From Henriciella sp. (GTDB taxonomy: Bacteria; Pseudomonadota; Alphaproteobacteria; Caulobacterales; Hyphomonadaceae): a stretch of 64,000 nt of DNA. This document shows positions 54,107-63,749 of the stretch, in pieces. The DNA is taken from NCBI RefSeq assembly GCF_029937755.1, contig NZ_JAPYPG010000003.1, positions 186,001-250,000 of the forward strand, read 5' to 3'. Numbering within the stretch: the stretch's first letter is position 1; each line of letters opens with the position of its first letter. Position numbers and translations under genes: made by a program. The notes below the pieces were generated by a model. That model saw only the letters and a list, made by a program, of their open reading frames with translations, searched no databases and had not been told where the DNA came from.

Positions 54107-54733
54107 ATGGCAGACACCGCAGAAAACCAGATCCCGCTGCAGCAGCACAAATGGTATGAGGACCTTCAGGCCCTCCTGCTCGGTACGCTGCTTCTCTCTT
54201 TCGGCGTGACCCTCTACAGCGAGGCGATGCTGATCACCGGCGGCGTGGCGGGTACCAGCCTGCTCATCGAGTTCAGCACCAGCCTGACCTTCGGCCCGGT
54301 CTTCTTCGTCCTGAACCTGCCCTTCTTCGCCCTGTCCATCATGCGGATGGGCTGGGGCTTCTCAATCCGGACGCTCATCTCCATCGCGCTCATTTCCGGC
54401 CTGACACGGCTGATCCCGCTCTGGGCCGACTTCTCGATGCTGAACCCGGCCTTCGCCGCCGTCATGGGCGCGGCGATGATGGGCGTTGGTCTGGTCGTGC
54501 TGCTGCGCCACCGCGCGGGCATTGGCGGGGTGACCATCTTGTCGCAATTTCTGCAGGACAAGGGCGTGGTCCGCGCCGGGATCTTCCAGCTGATCGTCGA
54601 CCTCGCCATTCTGGTCGTCGCGCTCTTCATGCTGCCGCTGAAGCTCGTCGCCCTGTCAATCGTCGGGGCCTTCGTGCTGAACCTGACTGTCGCCATCAAC
54701 CACAAGCCCGGCCGCTATCGCGGCATGAGCTAG
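54107..54733 (+). CDS. YitT family membrane protein
   Basis: A 208-residue protein with five or six membrane helices. LLLSFGVTLYSEAMLITGGVAGTSLLI and RHRAGIGGVTILSQFLQDK match the YitT family. No function is firmly known for this group. It follows the kelch gene by 33 bp and could share its transcript. Confidence 0.85.
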   Translation: MADTAENQIPLQQHKWYEDLQALLLGTLLLSFGVTLYSEAMLITGGVAGTSLLIEFSTSLTFGPVFFVLNLPFFALSIMRMGWGFSIRTLISIALISGLTRLIPLWADFSMLNPAFAAVMGAAMMGVGLVVLLRHRAGIGGVTILSQFLQDKGVVRAGIFQLIVDLAILVVALFMLPLKLVALSIVGAFVLNLTVAINHKPGRYRGMS

Positions 54734-54762
54734 GCACTCCTACCTCACCCAGCCATCCGCCG

Positions 54763-54780
54763 TCCCAGCTTGCGCTGGGA
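54763..54780. repeat. REP-like hairpin
   Basis: TCCCAGC-TTGC-GCTGGGA, flanked by CCG and GGACGG, lies between convergent genes. It has the same TTGC loop as one arm of the palindrome at 51604, so it is probably a member of the same repeat family. Confidence 0.6.
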
Positions 54781-54822
54781 GGACGGTGTTTGGGTATGGC
54801 GAAATAAGAAAACCCTATCACC

Positions 54823-55560
54823 TCACCCCAACCGGTCTTCCACGATCCGCACTGAATGGCGGGCATCCTTCTTCAGGACGATATCGGCATGCTCGCGCAT
54901 CGGCAGGATGTGGTCGGTGAGGTTGGGGAAATTGATATCGCGCCAGACCTGCATGGCGAAATTCTCCGCTTCCGGCACGCTCATATGGCGGAAGCGGGCA
55001 TAGAAGGATGTCGGGTCATCGGCGGCGGCATGCCAGAAGCGCATGAAGCGGTCGAGAAACCAGGCCTCGAGGTCAGACAGTTCCGCATCAAGGAAGATGA
55101 GCACATCCGGCTCGCCCTCTTCGCGGTCAGGGCCGGACGGTCGAGCGAAGCCAAGCCCCTCGAGGATCAGCACGTCCGGCTGCTCGACGCGCCGGGTGAG
55201 CGCCGGATCGATATCGTAGATGACATGATTATAGCCCGGAAACTCCGCCGCCCCCTCGCGCAGTCCGGACAGGGCCGCGGTCATGCCGGCGCGGTCATAG
55301 GTTTCCGGAAAGCCCTTGCGCATCAACAGGTCGCGGTCTTCGAGAATGGCGTTCGGATAAAGAAACCCATCCGTCGAAACCGTCTCGACCTTCATGCGGG
55401 CCGAAAGCGTCGTCGCAAGTGATGCTGCGAGTGTCGTCTTGCCGGAGGCGACCGAGCCCGTCAGCCCGACGACAAGCCCATCAGAGGGCGCTGCCAGCGA
55501 GGCGAGCCTCGACGCGATCGTCCCGATTCCTGCAGTTGATTGATGCCCGGCCTGGTCCAT
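54823..55560 (-). CDS. coaA: Type I pantothenate kinase-like protein
   Basis: A 245-residue P-loop kinase. AGGGGG precedes ATG 55560. VGLTGSVASGKTTLAASL is the P-loop, and VSTDGFLYPNAILEDRDLLMRKGFPETYD matches the pantothenate-binding stretch of CoaA. VLILEGLGF follows. It is shorter than E. coli CoaA (316), with the N-terminal extension missing. It would carry out the first step of CoA synthesis. Confidence 0.88.
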   Translation of the reverse strand: MDQAGHQSTAGIGTIASRLASLAAPSDGLVVGLTGSVASGKTTLAASLATTLSARMKVETVSTDGFLYPNAILEDRDLLMRKGFPETYDRAGMTAALSGLREGAAEFPGYNHVIYDIDPALTRRVEQPDVLILEGLGFARPSGPDREEGEPDVLIFLDAELSDLEAWFLDRFMRFWHAAADDPTSFYARFRHMSVPEAENFAMQVWRDINFPNLTDHILPMREHADIVLKKDARHSVRIVEDRLG

Positions 55561-55620
55561 GCGCACCCCCTTTCGCCATGAGGCCGACCCTAACGGGCCA
55601 CAAGCTGCGGGCAAGCGCCT

Positions 55621-56154
55621 CTAGTCTACGCGGCGCGGGCGCAGGTCCGTGGACTGGATATGCCAGCGCAATTGTTGCGGGCTCGCGCCGGGCACATCAT
55701 TGCTCCGGCGCAGCGTGACCGGACCTTCCATGAGATAGGGCTCATCCGTCTGCAAAACGCCAGACATGGTAACGGTCGGCTCGTAATAGAGCGAGCCGGC
55801 AGCCCCTTCGATCTCGGCCTCGCCAATCTCGATCTCGATGGTCTTGTACTTGGACCAGGCGGTCGCGAATTCCTTGGGCGAGAGTCCGCTCTGTTCGCCC
55901 TCTTCCCCCCAGACGGCGCGGGCGGCGACCCAGTCCCGGGACTCGAGCGCATCGGCCCAGTCGCGCAGCACCTCCTGCGGCTCGGCCGGACGCGAGACGC
56001 GCTCGTCTGCGCCAGTTTCCGGTAACGCGACAGGCTTTGAGGGAATGGCGTCCTGTGTATCGGTCCCCTGCGCTGCCGGCACGGTCTCGTCGGGTCCCGC
56101 CGGGTTACAGGCGGCCGCAAGCGCCAGGAGCGGCAAGAGGGCAAGGCGTTTCAT
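55621..56154 (-). CDS. Hypothetical lipoprotein
   Basis: A 177-residue protein with signal and lipobox (LALAAAC, Cys16), a Pro/Glu-rich linker and a compact C-terminal domain (VLRDWADALESRDWVAARAVWGEEGE, then beta strands ending RWHIQSTDLRPR). I do not recognise the family. The fold hints at an NTF2-like or conserved periplasmic domain, which is unproven. Confidence 0.7.
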   Translation of the reverse strand: MKRLALLPLLALAAACNPAGPDETVPAAQGTDTQDAIPSKPVALPETGADERVSRPAEPQEVLRDWADALESRDWVAARAVWGEEGEQSGLSPKEFATAWSKYKTIEIEIGEAEIEGAAGSLYYEPTVTMSGVLQTDEPYLMEGPVTLRRSNDVPGASPQQLRWHIQSTDLRPRRVD

Positions 56155-56250
56155 GCAGGCACTCCTTCACGTGGCGGGCACACTGCAGAAACACGTCTGC
56201 GAGCTCTCCTGTTCCGCAGGCCAGCCCTATGCCATGGGCCGTTCTGCCAG

Positions 56251-57696
56251 TCAGTCGTCCGGCAGGCCCGGCAGCGGTGTGCCCTGGGCCTCGAGCCCGG
56301 CAAACAGATTGGCCTGCGTCCGGGCGATATCCTGCTCATCAACGGCTGCAGCCCGAAGCGCCAGCAACCTTTCCTCTGGCAGCCACTGACCGGCCCGGAC
56401 CACGCCCGTCAGATCACCCGCGCAAGAAATGTCGATGAGGGGATCACAGGCATAGATGACGAGATCGGCCGCACAGCCTTCCGCCATACAGCCATGCTCA
56501 TCGACCTCTCCCACAGCCAGCGCCGCATTCCACGTCGCCGCCTGAAGCGCCTCATAGGGCGTGAGGCCCGCCTCGACCAGCAAGGTCAGCTCGTCGATCA
56601 GGGACAGGCCCGGCACATTGATGAAGATACCGGCGTCGCTGCCGGCAACCAGGACCACGCCTTCCTCCTGGAAGATCTTCGTCACGCGCGCCTGGAACGC
56701 ATCATTGGCAGCAAGCGGTGCGGAGGGCTGGCTTGCCCAGAACGCGATAACGCCCTGTTCCATGCCCTGTACGAACGGGTTGAGCAGAGCCATTTCCTCG
56801 CGCTGGGCACGTGCACCGTCGCTTTCGGCCATGCGCAGCAGGTTGTGGTGAGCCACCCGCGTCGGCGTCACCGGCACGCCAACGGCTGCAATCCTGCGGC
56901 CAAGCTCGCGGGCCGCATCCTCGTCATGGCGGTCGCGCAGGCCGTGCCAGACGATGGATTCCACATGTTCGATGGTTTCGAATCCGTCATCGAGCACGTC
57001 CTCGAAGGCGATGGCGAAAGGCTGCGTCAGCGGCACGCCCGACCGCCGAAGCCCTTCCGGCGTATGGCCGGTCACGCGCATCCCATGCTCGGCGGCGGCG
57101 GCAAGAATGGCCTCATAGGCTTCACGCCGCAGGTTCGAATAGACCTTGATCCGGGTGAAACCCGCCTCGGCCTGCCAGTCGATGGCGGCCCGCGCGGCCT
57201 CCGCCTCCTCGACGATCTTGTGATTGACCTGCGCATTCGGCCCGGCACTGTTCAGGATCGGTCCCGATGTCAGCAGGCGCGGCCCAGGCCGTTCGCCCGT
57301 CTCGACCTCGCGCTGCAGCGACAGATGAAACGGCATGCCCGACAGATTGCGGATGGTCGTCACGCCATAGGAGAGATAGGCACCAAGCTCGGCCTCGTCC
57401 CAGACATGGACATGCATGTCAGCGAGGCCCGGCGTGACGGTTCGTCCCTCGGCATCAAGCACCTCGGGCGCATCGAAACGGGCCGTGGACTCGCCGATCG
57501 CCACAATATCGCCCGCGCGCACAAGCAGCGATGCCCTCTCACGGATGGACGCAGTTTCGCCCGACAGATCGACGAGGCGTGCATTCTGTATCAGCAGGTC
57601 GCCGGTCTCGACCGGGCCCGGCGCGGGCTGGCCGGTGCAGGCTGCAAGCATGAGCGTCAGAAGCGCGCTCGTCCCCCGGCCGCCGGCTCGCCTCAT
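56251..57696 (-). CDS. Lipoprotein amidohydrolase
   Basis: A 481-residue amidohydrolase anchored by a lipobox (LMLAAC, Cys20). The ATG at 57696 is chosen because it gives this signal and starts one base after the ssb stop; upstream starts would overlap ssb. Metal motifs are ADMHVHVWDE, IKVYSN, TGHTPEG, EHVESIVWHG and VAGSDAGIF. It resembles the secreted enzyme at 571-1854 in motif order, so both probably hydrolyse related amides or dipeptides. Confidence 0.88.
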   Translation of the reverse strand: MRRAGGRGTSALLTLMLAACTGQPAPGPVETGDLLIQNARLVDLSGETASIRERASLLVRAGDIVAIGESTARFDAPEVLDAEGRTVTPGLADMHVHVWDEAELGAYLSYGVTTIRNLSGMPFHLSLQREVETGERPGPRLLTSGPILNSAGPNAQVNHKIVEEAEAARAAIDWQAEAGFTRIKVYSNLRREAYEAILAAAAEHGMRVTGHTPEGLRRSGVPLTQPFAIAFEDVLDDGFETIEHVESIVWHGLRDRHDEDAARELGRRIAAVGVPVTPTRVAHHNLLRMAESDGARAQREEMALLNPFVQGMEQGVIAFWASQPSAPLAANDAFQARVTKIFQEEGVVLVAGSDAGIFINVPGLSLIDELTLLVEAGLTPYEALQAATWNAALAVGEVDEHGCMAEGCAADLVIYACDPLIDISCAGDLTGVVRAGQWLPEERLLALRAAAVDEQDIARTQANLFAGLEAQGTPLPGLPDD

Positions 57697-57697
57697 C

Positions 57698-58183
57698 CTA
57701 GAACGGGATCTCGTCGTCGAAATCCTGGTTGAAGTCCTGCGGCGGGCCGTCCAGCTCGCGCGGACCGCCGGAGCCGCCGCCACCATAATTGCCGCCGCCC
57801 GTGCGGCCACCGCCACCGCCCTGACCGCCGCCCGGGCTGTCGAGCATGGTCAGCGTGCCGTCAAAGCCTTGCAGGACGACCTCGGTGGAATAGCGGTCCT
57901 GGCCATTCTGGTCCTGCCACTTGCGGGTCTGGAGCTTGCCTTCGATATAAACCTTGGAGCCCTTCTTGAGGTATTGCTGCGCGATGCGCACAAGCCCGTC
58001 GGAGAAAATGGCCACCGAATGCCATTCGGTCTTCTCGCGGCGCTCGCCGGTATTCTTGTCTTTCCAGTTTTCCGAGGTCGCGATGCGCAGATTGCAGACC
58101 TGCCCGCCATTCTGGAACTGCCTCACTTCCGGGTCCGCGCCCAGATTACCAATGAGGATGACCTTGTTCACGCTGCCTGCCAT
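57698..58183 (-). CDS. ssb: Single-stranded DNA-binding protein
   Basis: A 161-residue SSB with an OB-fold ([44 protein letters not shown]) and a glycine-rich linker. It ends in the conserved acidic tip FDDEIPF that recruits partner proteins. GGAG lies directly before the start, and an SOS box touches the same region. Divergent from uvrA. Confidence 0.97.
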   Translation of the reverse strand: MAGSVNKVILIGNLGADPEVRQFQNGGQVCNLRIATSENWKDKNTGERREKTEWHSVAIFSDGLVRIAQQYLKKGSKVYIEGKLQTRKWQDQNGQDRYSTEVVLQGFDGTLTMLDSPGGGQGGGGGRTGGGNYGGGGSGGPRELDGPPQDFNQDFDDEIPF

Positions 58184-58193
58184 GTCGGGCTCC

Positions 58194-58208
58194 GTTCATT
58201 TCGTGTTC
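58194..58208. promoter_or_regulatory. SOS (LexA) box near ssb
   Basis: GTTC-ATTTCGT-GTTC is an exact GTTC-N7-GTTC, the alphaproteobacterial LexA site. It lies 11-25 bases from the ssb start codon, immediately next to its ribosome site. Confidence 0.75.
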
Positions 58209-58309
58209 GAATCTTTTCAGCAATCGATGTAATACGTGACTTGGCGCGTGTCGCCCTCGCACCCCATATTTCCACAAGTCGACGCCCACACATCAGTCAG
58301 CCACATGAT

Positions 58310-58324
58310 GTTCATTTTTTGTTC
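58310..58324. promoter_or_regulatory. SOS (LexA) box near uvrA
   Basis: GTTC-ATTTTTT-GTTC is a second exact GTTC-N7-GTTC, 73-87 bases before the uvrA start, a normal operator position. Damage-induced expression of uvrA is expected. Confidence 0.85.
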
Positions 58325-58396
58325 TTGTCGTCAAGCTGGACTCCGGGCACACATGTAGATTGAACCAAAAGACGCTCTTCCCAGAGGCTCCTGCCT

Positions 58397-61324
58397 ATGA
58401 CTGCTCCCGACCTTCGCATGATCCGCGTCCGCGGTGCGAAAGAACACAATCTGAAGAATATCGATGTCGATATCCCTCGAGACCAGCTGGTCGTGCTGAC
58501 CGGGCTGTCGGGCTCGGGCAAGTCCTCGCTTGCCTTCGACACGATCTATGCCGAGGGCCAGCGCCGCTATGTCGAGAGCCTGTCGGCCTATGCGCGCCAG
58601 TTCCTGGAGCTTATGCAGAAGCCGGATGTGGAGAGCATTGAGGGCCTCTCGCCGGCCATCTCCATCGAGCAGAAGACGACCTCCAAGAACCCGCGCTCGA
58701 CCGTGGGCACGGTCACCGAGATCTATGACTATATGCGCCTGTTATGGGCGCGCGTGGGCATCCCCTATTCGCCGGCCACGGGCCTTCCTATCCAGTCCCA
58801 GACCGTGTCGGAAATGGTGGACCGGACGATGGACTTGCCTGAAAAGACGCGACTCTATCTGCTCGCGCCGATGATCCGCGGCCGCAAGGGCGAGTATCGC
58901 AAGGAATTCGCTGAACTGCTGAAGAATGGCTTCCAGCGCGTGAAGGTTGATGGCGAGTTTCATGACTTGGAAACCCCGCCCACGCTCGACAAGAAATTCA
59001 AGCATGACATCGATGTCGTCGTCGATCGCATCGTCATCCGCGAAGGCATGGAGCAGCGCCTGGCGGAAAGTTTCGAGACCGCGCTCGGCCTTGCCGACGG
59101 GATCGCCGTGCTGGAATATGCCGACCTGGCCGAGGGCGAGACAGAGCCGAAGCGGATCACCTATTCCGCCAATTTCGCCTGCCCCGTCTCCGGCTTCACC
59201 ATTCCGGAAATCGAACCGCGTCTCTTCTCGTTCAACAACCCATTCGGGGCGTGTCCGACCTGTGACGGTCTCGGCCAGCAATCCAAGGTCGATCCGGAAC
59301 TGATCGTCCCGGACAAGGATCTCGCCCTGTCGAAAGGCGCCATCGCCCCCTGGGCCCGCGGCGCCTCGCCCTATCAGACACAGACCCTTCAGGCACTCGG
59401 CGACCATTACGATTTCGATCTCGACAAGCCGTGGAACAAGTTGCCTCAAAACGTCCGCGACATCATCCTCCACGGCACCGGCGATGAGGAAGTCCAGTTC
59501 GTCTATGATGACGGCCTGCGCCGCTATGAGGTGAAGAAGACGTTCGAGGGCGTCATCCCCAACCTCAACCGCCGCTATCGCGAGACTGACAGCCAGTGGG
59601 TGCGCGACGAGATCACCAAGTACATGTCGGCGGCCGACTGCCCGGCCTGTAATGGCAAACGCCTGAAGCCGGAAGCGCTGGCGGTCCGGATCGCCGATCA
59701 TGACATTGCGGATGCGTCCGAATTCTCGATCAAGCATGCCGGCGAGTGGTTCGCCACGGTGGTGGACTCGCTGACCGACCAGCAAAAGGAAATCGCGACG
59801 CGTATCCTGAAGGAGATCAATGACCGGCTGATCTTCCTGAACGCGGTCGGCCTCGAATACCTCTCGCTGTCCCGTGCCTCGGGCACCCTGTCGGGCGGGG
59901 AAAGCCAGCGCATCCGGCTTGCCAGCCAGATCGGCTCCGGTCTGCAGGGCGTGCTTTACGTGCTCGACGAGCCAAGCATCGGCCTGCACCAGCGCGACAA
60001 TGAGCGCCTGCTGGAAACGCTGAAACGCCTGCGCGACCTTGGCAACTCCGTGCTCGTCGTGGAGCATGATGAGGACGCCATCCTCACTGCCGACCATGTC
60101 ATCGATATGGGCCCGCGCGCCGGTGTGCATGGCGGCCACGTCGTCTCCGAGGGCAAGCCGGAAGACATCATCGCCGACGAGAACAGCCTCACCGGCGCCT
60201 ACCTGTCGGGCAAGGAAGAGATCGCCATCCCGCCAAAGCGGCGCCTGTCGAAGAAGTCGCGCTCGCTCACCATCAAGGGCGCGACCGGCAACAATCTCAA
60301 GAATGTCGATGCGTCGGTGCCACTCGGCACGTTCACTGCGATCACCGGTGTCTCCGGCGGCGGCAAGTCGACCCTCATCATCGAGACGCTCTACAAGGCG
60401 CTGGCGCGCAAGCTGAATGGCGCCTCGGCGGCCCCTGCCCCCTATCAGAGCATCGAGGGGCTTAATCATCTCGACAAGGTCATCGATATCGACCAGTCGC
60501 CCATCGGACGCACGCCGCGCTCCAACCCGGCCACCTATACCGGCGCCTTCGGCCCGATCCGTGACTGGTTCGCCGGCCTGCCGGAATCCAAGGCGCGCGG
60601 CTACAAGCCGGGACGTTTCTCCTTCAATGTGAAGGGCGGGCGCTGCGAGGCCTGCCAGGGCGACGGCGTCATCAAGATCGAGATGCACTTCCTGCCGGAT
60701 GTCTACGTCACCTGCGAGACCTGTGACGGCAAGCGCTACAATCGCGAGACGCTGGAAGTGCTCTACAAGGGCAAATCCATCGCCGACGTGCTCGACATGA
60801 CTGTGGAGGAAGCCGAGAAGTTCTTCTCCGCCGTGCCGTCGATCCAGTCGAAGATGGAAACGCTGAACCGCGTCGGGCTTTCCTACATCAAGGTCGGCCA
60901 GCAGGCGACGACCCTGTCCGGTGGTGAGGCGCAGCGCGTGAAGCTCGCCAAGGAACTCTCCAAGCGCGCTACCGGCCGCACGCTCTACATCCTTGACGAA
61001 CCGACCACGGGGCTGCATTTCGAGGATGTCCGCAAGCTCCTGGAAGTGCTCCATGAACTCGTCGATGCGGGCAATACGGTGATCGTGATCGAGCACAATC
61101 TCGACGTCATCAAGACCGCCGACCACATCATCGATATCGGCCCCGAGGGCGGCGATGGCGGCGGCAAGGTCGTCATTACAGGGACACCTGAAGAAGTCGC
61201 TGCAAGTGACTCAAGCTGGACAGGAAAATTCCTCGCCGAAACCTTCCGCCGCCAGGATGAGAGGCGCGCCCAGCGCAACAAGGTCACCCGCAAGAAAGCC
61301 AAGCAGAAACAGGCCGCCGAGTAG
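58397..61324 (+). CDS. uvrA: UvrABC system protein A
   Basis: A 975-residue UvrA, the damage-recognition ATPase of nucleotide excision repair. Walker A motifs are [14 protein letters not shown] and [14 protein letters not shown], with signatures [12 protein letters not shown] and [12 protein letters not shown]. The second zinc module (CEACQGDG...CETCDGKRY) is intact. The first reads CPVSGFTI...CPTCDGLG, lacking one Cys of the four found in E. coli UvrA. It is divergent from ssb through a region with two SOS boxes. Confidence 0.97.
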   Translation: MTAPDLRMIRVRGAKEHNLKNIDVDIPRDQLVVLTGLSGSGKSSLAFDTIYAEGQRRYVESLSAYARQFLELMQKPDVESIEGLSPAISIEQKTTSKNPRSTVGTVTEIYDYMRLLWARVGIPYSPATGLPIQSQTVSEMVDRTMDLPEKTRLYLLAPMIRGRKGEYRKEFAELLKNGFQRVKVDGEFHDLETPPTLDKKFKHDIDVVVDRIVIREGMEQRLAESFETALGLADGIAVLEYADLAEGETEPKRITYSANFACPVSGFTIPEIEPRLFSFNNPFGACPTCDGLGQQSKVDPELIVPDKDLALSKGAIAPWARGASPYQTQTLQALGDHYDFDLDKPWNKLPQNVRDIILHGTGDEEVQFVYDDGLRRYEVKKTFEGVIPNLNRRYRETDSQWVRDEITKYMSAADCPACNGKRLKPEALAVRIADHDIADASEFSIKHAGEWFATVVDSLTDQQKEIATRILKEINDRLIFLNAVGLEYLSLSRASGTLSGGESQRIRLASQIGSGLQGVLYVLDEPSIGLHQRDNERLLETLKRLRDLGNSVLVVEHDEDAILTADHVIDMGPRAGVHGGHVVSEGKPEDIIADENSLTGAYLSGKEEIAIPPKRRLSKKSRSLTIKGATGNNLKNVDASVPLGTFTAITGVSGGGKSTLIIETLYKALARKLNGASAAPAPYQSIEGLNHLDKVIDIDQSPIGRTPRSNPATYTGAFGPIRDWFAGLPESKARGYKPGRFSFNVKGGRCEACQGDGVIKIEMHFLPDVYVTCETCDGKRYNRETLEVLYKGKSIADVLDMTVEEAEKFFSAVPSIQSKMETLNRVGLSYIKVGQQATTLSGGEAQRVKLAKELSKRATGRTLYILDEPTTGLHFEDVRKLLEVLHELVDAGNTVIVIEHNLDVIKTADHIIDIGPEGGDGGGKVVITGTPEEVAASDSSWTGKFLAETFRRQDERRAQRNKVTRKKAKQKQAAE

Positions 61325-61327
61325 GTA

Positions 61328-62311
61328 TCACGCAAACACATCCGGTGCCTGCGCGACGCCGCCGCCGCGCGGGTCGGTCTTGGCGGCCAGCGCAGCCGGC
61401 CCGGCCCAGACATAGAAGAAGAAGCCCTGCATCAGGATCCAGAACACGCCCCCGCCGATCAGCGGCGCGAGGATGTCGAAGTGCAGGATGGCTGACAGCA
61501 GCGCGAACGGGTTCTGCGCCTCCACGGCGCGTTCGAAGCGCGCGATATTCTCCATCACGGCCGCGGCCACGCTCGTCCCGACCACGTAAAATGTGAAGTA
61601 TGACAGCACGGCGATAAAAATGGCGAGCACGACATAGGCGCCGAACAGCGGCCAGAACCGCCCGTTCGTCGCATGCCAGGCATCGAAGAAGGCGATCTTG
61701 CCATCCCGGATCGTCATCGCCGAGGCCGGGGCCAGGCGGACGCCGATCCATATCCAGATGCCGCTCACCAGCGCGAGACATCCCAGCACCGCGATCGCCC
61801 CGCCCGCCGGATTGTCGAGCGCGTAAACCAGCGAAGCTGTGCTCACCAGGATGAAGATGATGCTGACGATCTGTCCCGTCACGGCAAGGCCGAACCAGAT
61901 CAGGCCAATCAGCATCAGCCGGAATTCGTCGGCGCCAATCTGCAGGCTGAAGCCCTCATCACGCACCAGGCGCCGCTGCACGGCGGCCTCGAACACCGCC
62001 CAGAACAGGACGCCGAGCACCAGCATCGAGATGTTGCCCATCACGATCCAGCCGGCAATCTCGGTCGCGCGGCGCGCGACAAGTGCCTCGATCATCTGGT
62101 CGGCTTCAGGCTCGCTCATGCCAGCGGAAATGATCTCGAAGATGGCGCTCATCGCCATATTGATCAGCGGCCGGAACAGCAGATAGCTGATCGCCATCAG
62201 GCAGAGCGCGCCAAAGAGATAGGCCAGCAGGTATTTCCAGAGAAAGCCGCGCGGGCCGTCGGTTTTCGCGAAATGCAGGAAGGCATTATCGAAACTGAAG
62301 CGAGTTGCCAT
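61328..62311 (-). CDS. Multi-pass membrane protein
   Basis: A 327-residue protein with about six membrane helices and no family I can name. It ends 3 bp from uvrA (convergent). The segment RLAPASAMTIRDGKIAFFDAWHATNGRFWPLFGAYVVL parallels RLFLFGVATVAEGRLAIFRTWSWTRGYVLRIGLLWLVL in the next upstream gene, which suggests the two are paralogues. Confidence 0.75.
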   Translation of the reverse strand: MATRFSFDNAFLHFAKTDGPRGFLWKYLLAYLFGALCLMAISYLLFRPLINMAMSAIFEIISAGMSEPEADQMIEALVARRATEIAGWIVMGNISMLVLGVLFWAVFEAAVQRRLVRDEGFSLQIGADEFRLMLIGLIWFGLAVTGQIVSIIFILVSTASLVYALDNPAGGAIAVLGCLALVSGIWIWIGVRLAPASAMTIRDGKIAFFDAWHATNGRFWPLFGAYVVLAIFIAVLSYFTFYVVGTSVAAAVMENIARFERAVEAQNPFALLSAILHFDILAPLIGGGVFWILMQGFFFYVWAGPAALAAKTDPRGGGVAQAPDVFA

Positions 62312-62350
62312 CCTGTGCGCGATCTCCCGTGATTATCGTTTATCGATATA

Positions 62351-63238
62351 TCACCCGAATGTCGTCTCCGCGTCAACTGCATTTGCGCTAAGGCGCAGGT
62401 AAAGCGCGACCGCAAGCCCATGGCCGATCCAGATCCAGGGGGCCATCAGCAGCGCGCAGAACCCGTCGACGATACACACCTTGAGCATGGACGGCTCAGG
62501 GCCGGACGGGACCGGGCCGAACCAGGTGAGCAGTGTCTCCATGCCGGCGAGATGCTGTATGGCAATGGTCAGCGCGCTCAGGACCAGCCATGGCAGGGCC
62601 TGCAGGACGAGCCACAGCAAGCCGATGCGCAGGACGTATCCACGCGTCCACGACCATGTCCGGAAGATGGCAAGCCGCCCTTCGGCGACCGTCGCCACCC
62701 CGAAGAGGAAGAGCCGCATTCCCAGCCACAAGAGCCCGAGCGAGGCGATGAAGAGCAGGATGTAGAGCACCGTCGCCCCGCCCGAATCCGCCAGCGCCTC
62801 GATCGACTGCTGCACGCTTTCCGCCGAGTCACCCACCGTGGACGGATCATAACCGGCCGTCCCGATCAGCACGCCGGCAAACAGCGAGAAGAACAGCGTC
62901 AGCAGGAAGAGCAGGATGAAATAGAGCGCATAGACCGCCAGATTGGCGAGAAACAGCCGCGCCGCATCGGGAAATATGCTGCCCCTGCCGGCATCCGGCA
63001 GCAGGTGGCGGTACATGTCAGCCGACCAGAAACAGCCCACAAAGACAGTGACAAGGCCGGTCCCGAACCAGAGCAGGAAGAGGTTCGCGCCCTCGCTGGC
63101 CAGGGTGAGGAAATAGGCATGCATGCCCATGGCGACAGCGAACAGCAGCAGCGCCGGGAAAGTCGGCAAGGCGATGCGGCGCGCATGCGTGAACGCTTCC
63201 CGCATGATAGCGCCGTGTGCGAGCGGTGATGTCGTCAT
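62351..63238 (-). CDS. Multi-pass membrane protein, paralogue of its neighbour
   Basis: A 295-residue protein with about six membrane helices, function unknown. It shares the GRLAIFRTWSWTRG-type motif with the downstream protein. The gap between them is 39 bp, so they are probably co-transcribed. An ATG 11 codons downstream is an alternative start. Confidence 0.75.
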   Translation of the reverse strand: MTTSPLAHGAIMREAFTHARRIALPTFPALLLFAVAMGMHAYFLTLASEGANLFLLWFGTGLVTVFVGCFWSADMYRHLLPDAGRGSIFPDAARLFLANLAVYALYFILLFLLTLFFSLFAGVLIGTAGYDPSTVGDSAESVQQSIEALADSGGATVLYILLFIASLGLLWLGMRLFLFGVATVAEGRLAIFRTWSWTRGYVLRIGLLWLVLQALPWLVLSALTIAIQHLAGMETLLTWFGPVPSGPEPSMLKVCIVDGFCALLMAPWIWIGHGLAVALYLRLSANAVDAETTFG

Positions 63239-63358
63239 GGCCAGCCCCTTCAGCCCTGGTGACCCTTCAATGCCTCTCGATATGGGCCCCTCGCGCCAAT
63301 GAAAAGCCGGGGCGGGCCTTTCGGTCCACCCCGGCCATGCAGTTGACTTTGGCCCGTC

Positions 63359-63661
63359 CTAGTCGTCGCGGCGGGCGTCCGGCAGGCGGTCATTGATGTC
63401 GTCGCGGATGTCGAGCAGTGTCACGATCAGGCCGCAGACAAGGCTGGCGGAAATCCAGCCCGCAACCGTGAAGACCACGACATCGACGACCTGTGCCGCC
63501 ACGCCCTCAAGCGCGAAGATAACACCAGCGAAGCCGACTTCGTCCGTCCCGCCGGTCTCTTCATAGGCGTTATAGAGCCCCGTGCCGATCCCGCTCAGGA
63601 TGATCGCGATGTATGCGACATAGACCATCGTGCGGAAGCTGTTGATGATGAAGAACTTCAT
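63359..63661 (-). CDS. Small membrane protein
   Basis: A 100-residue protein with two membrane segments (about 11-29 and 55-82) and an acidic loop between them (EETGGTDEVG). It ends RDDINDRLPDARRDD in the cytoplasm. Unknown function; it lies upstream of the membrane-protein pair on the same strand. Confidence 0.7.
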   Translation of the reverse strand: MKFFIINSFRTMVYVAYIAIILSGIGTGLYNAYEETGGTDEVGFAGVIFALEGVAAQVVDVVVFTVAGWISASLVCGLIVTLLDIRDDINDRLPDARRDD

Positions 63662-63749
63662 ATGCGTCCCCTTTCCACATTGAGGGCAAAAACCTCAGTG
63701 CCGACCATAGCGGCTCAGGTCCGGCCTGTCTTCAGCTTGTTTGTGACGC

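Noticed and set aside
58742..61126. A 794-codon minus-strand open frame opposite uvrA
   Set aside because: Entirely within uvrA on the other strand, with no motif or ribosome site; a GC-driven shadow.
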